A stretch of DNA of 64,000 bases. It comes from Tritrichomonas musculus. Lineage: Eukaryota; Parabasalia; Tritrichomonadida; Tritrichomonadidae. How positions within the stretch are numbered: position 1 is the first letter of the stretch; each line of letters opens with the position of its first letter. Shown here piece after piece: positions 57,840 through 64,000 of the stretch. The stretch covers positions 558,001-622,000 of the forward strand of contig JAPFFF010000057.1 in assembly GCA_039105265.1 (NCBI GenBank). Reading direction: 5' to 3'. The position numbers and the translations under genes are program-made. Under the pieces are notes generated by a model that was given only the letters and a program-made list of their open reading frames with translations, was not told the DNA's origin and made no database searches.

Positions 57840-60800
57840 TTAAATTCTTTTAATATATGTCGAAGAAGGGAAAGCACTTTTATTAATTTTAATATGAGAA
57901 GGAACATCAATTGTTTTGAGAGATGTACAACCTTGGAAAGTGCATTTTCCAATTTCTCTCAGAGAAGTAGATAACTTAACTTCATTTAATGATGAACAGT
58001 TTAGAAAAGCGCTGTAACCAATCGAAGAAACAGATGAAGGAATTGTTATTTGCTTCAATGATGTACAATTGTAAAAAGCACAATATCCAATTGTTTTAAC
58101 TGAAGAAGGAATATTTATTTGCTTTAAAGAAGTGCATCCATAAAAAGAACAACAACCAATTGAAGTAACAGAAGAAGGAATTGTAATTTCAGCTAATGAT
58201 GTACATTCTGCAAAAACATTGTCCTTAATCGATGTCACGGAAGAGGGAATTGTAATTTCTGTTAATTTGGAGCACCTTTTAAATGAATTGTTATCAATTA
58301 AAGTCACTGAAAGAGGAATGTCAACTTTTGTTAGAGAAGAGCATCCTTCAAATGATCCTTTAAAATTGTCACTTTTTATGGTTTGAACATTAGATTCAAT
58401 TTGTATCATATCAATGTTCTGATCTTGATAGAATTTCGAATCTACGCTACTAACTATGATGCAAATTTGAATGTTTTTATGTGCTTCTTTTAATCTAACA
58501 ACAATGCGATATATTTCTTCAAAAACATTAGATGGATACTGTATTTGTATAATTGTATTTAAAGAGTTTTTGATCTCACGTAAAAAGTTTGCTGAATCAA
58601 ATAACCTTTTTCGATACAACTCAAGAACTCTACTAGAGTCTATTATTCGATTTTTGGTTATTTTTATGGTTTCAGATGCATCGTTAAAATTGTCTAAAGA
58701 TGTGCATCCATAAAATGCATTTTCACCAATTGTTGTAACTGAAGATGGGATTGTAATTTCTTTAAGAGATGTACACCCACTAAATGCATTGTCACCAATT
58801 GTTGTAACTGATGATGGGATTGTAATTTCTTTAAGAGATGCACACCCACTAAATGCATTGTCACCAATTGTTGTAACTGATGATGGGATTGTAATTTCTT
58901 TAAGAGATGCACACCCACTAAATGCATTATTGCCAATTGTTGTAACTGATGATGGGATTGTAATTTCTTTAAGAGATGTACACCCACTAAATGCATTATT
59001 GCCAATTGTTGTAACTGATGATGGGATTGTAATTTCTTTAAGAGATGTACACCCACTAAATGCATTATTGCCAATTGTTGTAACTGAAGATGGAATTATG
59101 ATTTCTTGTAATGTTGTACAGTTTGAAAATCCAGATGCATTGATTGCAGTCGCAGAAGTTGGTATAGAAATTTTGGTTAATTTCCAATAATCATCGAAAT
59201 TGAATTTTTCAATGAATTCAATGCCTGGTGAAAAGGTCAAGTGATTAAGTAATGGACATTGATTGAATGTATTTCTTTCTATTCTAGTTTTGTATGGATT
59301 AATTTCAATCTCACGAAGATTACTGCAATTCATGAATCCAAATTGTCCAATGTATTCAACTGTTGGTGGAATAATTATTTTAGTTAATGATATGCAACTA
59401 CCAAATGCTCCTCCTTCTATAGTTTTAATTGAAGAAGGGAAAATGATTTTCTTTAAATTTGTGCATGAATTCAAAGCACCACCACATATTAATGTAACCG
59501 TTTCTGGAATATTAATTTCGGTTAAAGAACATCCTTCAAAAAAGCCATTTTGATATCCGCCTGTAATTACTTTTACTTCTGGTAAAATTTTAATTGCAGT
59601 GATGTATTTGTTATTTTGGAAAGTTTTATCATGATCTTCAATTCTGGAAATAATAACGTCAACTTTCAAGTCAAATTGAGTGGATTGTTTAAGATTAGCA
59701 ATATTAGGAAATATTTGCTGATACTCATTTGAAGGATAATTTAATTCAATGTAAATATCATCGAAGTTGTTGATGATTTTAATGAAATCAACAGAATCAA
59801 GTAAACCTTTTTCAATGATCATTTGAATTGATTCTTCATGAATGATAATTTTATCAATATCATCAAAATTATTGAAAAGCTGTTGCTTTTGTTCTTTTGC
59901 CTGAATTGAAATGTATTTTATTTGGTCATTGTTTATTGATTCTTTAGAAAGAAAATTGAGAAGTTCATTGATATTGGAAACAATTTTGTTTGCTTCATTG
60001 TTGTTTATAAATTCTTTAATGATAATGTTTTGTGATTCACCATTGAGATTGTTGAATGTTTCATAACTATTATTATCTTTAAAATGTGCTAAAACAGTAT
60101 CAATAAAGATCTTTTTTTGTTGATTTATTTTCTCTATTTCATCAATTCTTTTTTTAATTATTTCTTCAATTTTGCTTTTAATAGTATCTTCATCAATTGT
60201 ATCAACTTTTACTGGAGATGAATCTGGTATTTGATCAGGTTTATTTTTTATTAGTTCTTGTAGAGCTTTAAATTGTTCTTCATACTCTTGCTTCAATTTT
60301 TCTATTTCCGAATTTCGCTCTTCTTTTTCTTCTTCAATTATCTTTTTTAAAGCTGAAACTTCATCTTTCAAAGAGTTTATTTCTCTGTCTTTTTCTTTTT
60401 GAATCAAAACAATTTGGTTTCTTATTTCTTCATTTTCTTTTTTCAGTGGATTAACATTTTTTTCTATCAGTTCAATAACTAATTTGTTCTCTGTTTCATC
60501 CACTTTTTCTTTGGTTGTTGTTGTTATCAAATTGTCAATATCATTTGCATATGAAATCACTTCATTAATATCAACATCTTCGAGGTAATAATTGTTATCT
60601 TCTTCTGTTTCATCAAAGTCTTCATAGACATCAGTATTAGAATCGTCAATGTTATATGCCAATTTCTTGAAAAGTTGTTCGAAAGTTGGCCTTTCTTTTG
60701 GGTTTTTCGACCAGCAAGATTCAATTAGTTTCTGAATCGACTTGTTGATTGGATGATCGAATTGTGGCCTATAATTTTCATCAATGACCTTTTTATTGAA

Positions 60801-61526
60801 AGAATATGCTGACATCTTTCCGCTGCACAAAAGTGGATAAGGAATTGAATTTGTAACAACTTCGTACATTAAAATGCCAAATGAATATACATCGATTTTT
60901 CCATTATATCGATTCCCTTCAATAATTTCAGGTGCCATGTACATTGATGTTCCGCATTGTTGAGATTGACTCACTGAATTGCTTGTTTCATTGAATTTTG
61001 AGAGACCAAAATCGGTTATAAGTGGATGTAGTTCTTTATCTAGTAAAATGTTGCCTGGTTTAAGGTCACGATGAATAATTTGGTGTTGATGAAGAAACAT
61101 CATCCCTCTGGCTATTCCAACTAGGATTATTTGTTTTTTCGTATTATCATATAATTCTTCAATTATCCCTTTTTGAACCTTTTGTAAAAATTCTGCAAGT
61201 GAACCTCGTTTGGCAAGTTCCATAAATATCGTAATGTTCTTTTGTTCATTAAAATCATATGTCGAAAAACCAATGAACTTTATTATTGTCGGATGTTGGC
61301 ACAGAATCATAATTCCGATTTCCCTGTCAATCATCTTCTTGTATTGGGCTTCATCGCTATGTGTATTAAGGACTTTGGCAGCGTATATATTTGATGTCTT
61401 GATGTTTTGAACTGAGTATACAGTGCCGTATCCACCAGACTGAAGCTGCTTAAGAATTTTGTAGTCTTTGATATTGATTCGAAACTTCTGATAGTTCGTC
61501 GACTGTTGTTCCTCTGAATCAGCCAT
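57840..61526 (-). CDS. Protein kinase (TKL-like) - coiled coil - BspA LRR_5 fusion
   Basis: A 1228-residue protein from the ATG at 61526. The kinase domain is at about residues 20-290 and complete: SGGYGTV loop, Lys51, Glu69, HRDLKPGN at 152-159, DFG at 172-174, APE after CGTSMYM. It is most like TKL kinases. An acidic linker follows, then a coiled coil at about 365-430 (VLIQKEKDREINSLKDEVS-type text) and a helical region. From about 640 two LRR_5 blocks are separated by a non-repeat segment at about 935-1020. Part of the first block consists of nearly identical 23-residue units. By analogy with receptor-like kinases, the LRR part may sense or scaffold, but there is no membrane helix or signal peptide. 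Confidence 0.9.
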   Translation of the reverse strand: MADSEEQQSTNYQKFRINIKDYKILKQLQSGGYGTVYSVQNIKTSNIYAAKVLNTHSDEAQYKKMIDREIGIMILCQHPTIIKFIGFSTYDFNEQKNITIFMELAKRGSLAEFLQKVQKGIIEELYDNTKKQIILVGIARGMMFLHQHQIIHRDLKPGNILLDKELHPLITDFGLSKFNETSNSVSQSQQCGTSMYMAPEIIEGNRYNGKIDVYSFGILMYEVVTNSIPYPLLCSGKMSAYSFNKKVIDENYRPQFDHPINKSIQKLIESCWSKNPKERPTFEQLFKKLAYNIDDSNTDVYEDFDETEEDNNYYLEDVDINEVISYANDIDNLITTTTKEKVDETENKLVIELIEKNVNPLKKENEEIRNQIVLIQKEKDREINSLKDEVSALKKIIEEEKEERNSEIEKLKQEYEEQFKALQELIKNKPDQIPDSSPVKVDTIDEDTIKSKIEEIIKKRIDEIEKINQQKKIFIDTVLAHFKDNNSYETFNNLNGESQNIIIKEFINNNEANKIVSNINELLNFLSKESINNDQIKYISIQAKEQKQQLFNNFDDIDKIIIHEESIQMIIEKGLLDSVDFIKIINNFDDIYIELNYPSNEYQQIFPNIANLKQSTQFDLKVDVIISRIEDHDKTFQNNKYITAIKILPEVKVITGGYQNGFFEGCSLTEINIPETVTLICGGALNSCTNLKKIIFPSSIKTIEGGAFGSCISLTKIIIPPTVEYIGQFGFMNCSNLREIEINPYKTRIERNTFNQCPLLNHLTFSPGIEFIEKFNFDDYWKLTKISIPTSATAINASGFSNCTTLQEIIIPSSVTTIGNNAFSGCTSLKEITIPSSVTTIGNNAFSGCTSLKEITIPSSVTTIGNNAFSGCASLKEITIPSSVTTIGDNAFSGCASLKEITIPSSVTTIGDNAFSGCTSLKEITIPSSVTTIGENAFYGCTSLDNFNDASETIKITKNRIIDSSRVLELYRKRLFDSANFLREIKNSLNTIIQIQYPSNVFEEIYRIVVRLKEAHKNIQICIIVSSVDSKFYQDQNIDMIQIESNVQTIKSDNFKGSFEGCSSLTKVDIPLSVTLIDNNSFKRCSKLTEITIPSSVTSIKDNVFAECTSLAEITIPSSVTSIGCCSFYGCTSLKQINIPSSVKTIGYCAFYNCTSLKQITIPSSVSSIGYSAFLNCSSLNEVKLSTSLREIGKCTFQGCTSLKTIDVPSHIKINKSAFPSSTYIKRI
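58700..59110 (-). repeat. 69-bp tandem coding repeat, about six copies
   Basis: Units of exactly 69 bases encode GCTSLKEITIPSSVTTIG plus NNAFS. Neighbours differ by one to three bases (Thr/Ala, Asn/Asp at the same positions), so the block expanded recently. It stays in frame. Confidence 0.92.
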
Positions 61527-61712
61527 TAAAATAATTCAATTTTATTTGAATTTTCATGAATGACTTTTTTTTTTATAGAATTTTGAAAAATTCAATGTAA
61601 AAAAATGACATTTCTATGAATATTATGAAAAAACAATTTATCATTGATATTTCAATTTTTAAAAAAATTCGTTGAAATAGTAAAGATTTCAAAAAATCTC
61701 AATTAAAATCAG

Positions 61713-61756
<44 letters not shown>

Positions 61757-62465
61757 AATTCTTAATGACTCTGGAGGTTGAGGTCAATATTGACCTTGTA
61801 TCGTTCACCTAAAAAAAAAGTTAGAAACTATATCATTCCATATACATAGTTTTGAAATCGATTTCATATGATGGATGATTTAAAATGGTGAAAGCCATAT
61901 AGTGATTTATATTCACTCTTAATTGGAAATAAAAGCAGAAATAATTATAAAAACTTTTATTTTAACATCATATTTATTATCTATGATTTTTGATGAAAGC
62001 GTGTATTAAAATATTATTGCCATGAAATAACAAAGAAAAATAACATGCATTTCAAGATAAATAACATTTAAATGTAAAAAGGAATTGAATTAAAAACATT
62101 AAATAATTGTGAGGAAAGAGAAAAAATAATTCAATTTATGATAGTAAACTCAGAAAATATAATGTATAAACTATTCAATATTTAAATCATTAATATGATT
62201 TTAATTTAATAAATATAAAATATTTTCTAAAACTATTAACTAATTATTAATATTTAATTATGGAAATTTTCAAATATTCTTATCCATCAAAATTTTCAAC
62301 ATCGATCATAACTGAATACTTATCGCACGGCTCATTAAGAACGATTGCTGACATTTCGTGAAAAACAACTAAAAAAAAAAAAAAAAAAAAAAAGCGCGAA
62401 AATGTAAAAATAAATAAAAATAATTAAATAATTAAGTTTTTAGTTAATTTAAAAACTAATCATTA
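61527..62465. other. Intergenic region with poly(T) and poly(A)
   Basis: No gene is visible. A 40-base T-run is at 61716-61755. A 23-base A-run at 62371-62393 lies 73 bases beyond the stop of the minus-strand subtilase. Confidence 0.7.
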
Positions 62466-64000
62466 TTAAAGAAGAGGATTTTTCATTGTTGAAAATTCTT
62501 GTGATTTATCTTCATTTTTGTCACCTTTCTTTTTCTTCAAGTATAGAATAATCATAATGATCAACAAAATCAAAAGAACACCACAACATGATCCAAGAAT
62601 AATGGCAACTGTGCCAGTACTTAATCCCTTAAAGCCTTTATCTTTGTCACTTTCACTGCCGCCATCGCTATTGCAGTCATCATCAGTGAACACTTCAACG
62701 TGGTAGAAAGCGTCATCACGATAATAATTGTTAAAAACTGCTACACAAATCTCTTTGGTACCAAATGGAACTTTAGTTTCCACTTGGCCATTTACGCCAA
62801 CTTTTCCGTTAACTTCATATTCGCTCAATGACAAATGGCACTCAGGACTAATCCAAACAGAAGGATAATCCTTAATCGAGCTTTGATAAGCCTTCACTGA
62901 AGTAATATTCTTCTTCAATGTAAATTTAATTCGTTTTATTTCCATTGCATTCATCTTAGCATAAAATGATTGTTCATCAACGAGATGATGAACCTTGGTC
63001 TTACAAACTGGTCCAATATAATCCTCTTCACAGAGACAACGATCTGGATGTTTAGGATCAGACTTCGTGCATGGTGCTTTAGATTCCTCAGAGAATGTTA
63101 TGTATTGATTATCAATATCACCTGTTGCTACAACAGCGAATTCTTGATAAAGTTCTTCTTTAGATAATGAAGAATCGAAGAACTTGTTCGAGTAAACATG
63201 AAGAGTATAATCACCTTCCATTATATTGATTTCATCAACAATGATTTTCTCATTCGTTGCCAAATGTTGTGTGTCATCCAGTAAATGGTCACCATGGAAG
63301 ATTTGACCTACTGGTGGGACCAAGTAAATGTCAAGATCTCTTGTCAAAGGAATGGGTGAATCTTCGTGCAACATTGGATCAAGATAAGAGAGAGTAACTT
63401 GTAACTTCTTTGCGGTTGATTTGACATGAATGGTAGCTGAAAGGTGGCCGTTTTCCTTAATCTTTGGTTTGTCTTTTTGCGATGTAATTTGAACTCCAAA
63501 TTCACCTTCAAGTGGCAAAACGCTTGACAAATCAAGAAAGCCGTGACCAAAGACAAGATCTGGCTCCATTTTTCCATGTGGATGATAAGCTGAATTGATG
63601 ACCAATGCTCTTAACGTTGATCCATCTACTTTCGTCTTTTCAATCCATTTTCCTGATTCGAAATATTGGGCAATCAAAGCAGCTCCGCCAGAAACAATTG
63701 GTGTAGCCATTGAAGTTCCTGTTTTCAAGCAAAGACCGCAATCCAAAAAGTTATCGCAATGATGGTCATCACCACTGCTTCCTTCGTAAGAAGAAGCACT
63801 TACAATGTAGTCACCTGGTGCCATCACTTCGGGCTTCATAATACCGTGATTTCCTGGGCCGATTGATGATTTCAATCCTCTTTCCATTGGACTTGGGTTG
63901 TCTACCAAAACCTCGTAGACAATGGCTACTTTTTCTTTAGTTCTGATAAGTTCTTCAACAGCAGAAGCATTGTCTGCTACAACTAATCCATCCATGTCAT
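62466..64000 (-). CDS. Subtilisin-like serine protease (S8), membrane-anchored, 5' partial
   Basis: The frame is open past the window end; the ATG at 63995 is unlikely to be the start, because the protease domain is incomplete at its N-side. The catalytic serine motif GTSMATPIVSG is near residue 93 of the visible part, preceded by PEVMAPGDYIVSASS. The Asp and His motifs lie beyond the window. A beta-sandwich (P-like) region follows, then an EGF-like Cys motif (CLCEEDYIGPVC), a beta domain, a transmembrane helix GTVAIILGSCCGVLLILLII and a short basic-acidic tail ending MKNPLL. In trichomonads such subtilases are surface or secretory proteases, some processing other proteases. Confidence 0.92.
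   Translation of the reverse strand, partial: DMDGLVVADNASAVEELIRTKEKVAIVYEVLVDNPSPMERGLKSSIGPGNHGIMKPEVMAPGDYIVSASSYEGSSGDDHHCDNFLDCGLCLKTGTSMATPIVSGGAALIAQYFESGKWIEKTKVDGSTLRALVINSAYHPHGKMEPDLVFGHGFLDLSSVLPLEGEFGVQITSQKDKPKIKENGHLSATIHVKSTAKKLQVTLSYLDPMLHEDSPIPLTRDLDIYLVPPVGQIFHGDHLLDDTQHLATNEKIIVDEINIMEGDYTLHVYSNKFFDSSLSKEELYQEFAVVATGDIDNQYITFSEESKAPCTKSDPKHPDRCLCEEDYIGPVCKTKVHHLVDEQSFYAKMNAMEIKRIKFTLKKNITSVKAYQSSIKDYPSVWISPECHLSLSEYEVNGKVGVNGQVETKVPFGTKEICVAVFNNYYRDDAFYHVEVFTDDDCNSDGGSESDKDKGFKGLSTGTVAIILGSCCGVLLILLIIMIILYLKKKKGDKNEDKSQEFSTMKNPLL

Noticed and set aside
58700-59110. CRISPR-like regular array
   Set aside because: Units are contiguous 69-bp coding repeats without unique spacers, in a eukaryotic gene.
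58471-59553. Several plus-strand frames opposite the kinase-LRR gene
   Set aside because: They are shadows of the 69-bp coding repeat and the LRR codons.

Overview
The window looks like nuclear DNA of a parabasalid protist, most likely a Tritrichomonas-type trichomonad. It is very AT-rich, genes are short and intron-poor, and they lie between long AT deserts with homopolymer tracts of up to 78 bases. The host families are typical of trichomonads: BspA-like leucine-rich repeats (LRR_5), DUF3447/ankyrin proteins, Sel1 repeats, a BTB-like plus F5/8-type-C protein, protein kinases including a pseudokinase, a C2-domain protein, and a subtilisin-like surface protease with one transmembrane helix. 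Several genes carry a trichomonad-like initiator (TCA-Y-W) just before the ATG. I read the sequence by eye; family calls rest on motifs, not on a search.

Layout. 1-8.2 kb: Sel1 protein (partial), C2 protein, a Q/P/N/Y-rich protein with two UBR-type zinc fingers, and an LRR_5 gene split by one frameshift. 8.2-12.9 kb: AT desert with two small TIR elements and a 177-residue acidic protein whose ATG overlaps a perfect 22-bp inverted repeat. 12,900-29,223: a Polinton/Maverick of about 16.3 kb with 340-bp, nearly identical terminal inverted repeats and a short ggaaa(a) target duplication. It encodes a protein-primed DNA polymerase, an integrase, a packaging ATPase, a major-capsid candidate, a pVI-like small protein, a fibre-like protein and several unassigned proteins. 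It looks whole. 29.2-31.4 kb: a decayed large surface-protein gene directly abutting the element, then a tRNA-Lys(UUU). 31.8-38 kb: a coiled-coil protein, copy 1 of a dispersed cassette encoding a 53-residue acidic microprotein, and two further TIR elements, one with a Myb-like relic and one with an 8-bp target duplication. 38-48 kb: pseudokinase, BTB-like/F5-8C protein, ankyrin gene with an interrupted 3' end, an LRR relic, microprotein copy 2, a foldback MITE and an LRR_5 gene. 48-53.5 kb: gene fragments, microprotein copy 3, a 1.75-kb TIR element carrying an armadillo-like gene fragment, an acidic-repeat protein and a tRNA-like sequence. 53.7-64 kb: an ankyrin-to-LRR fusion locus with non-coding gaps, a 1228-residue kinase/coiled-coil/LRR_5 protein, and the 3' part of a subtilase.

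The most unusual items are three things. First, three copies of a 162-bp ORF for a 53-residue acidic protein, with three of four differences synonymous. Second, the symmetrical TIR element with an armadillo-like cargo. Third, BspA/DUF285-type repeats inside the fibre-like protein of the Polinton, which match a host surface-protein fold. The host genes do not form operons. They appear to be individually transcribed members of large surface, scaffold and signalling families.
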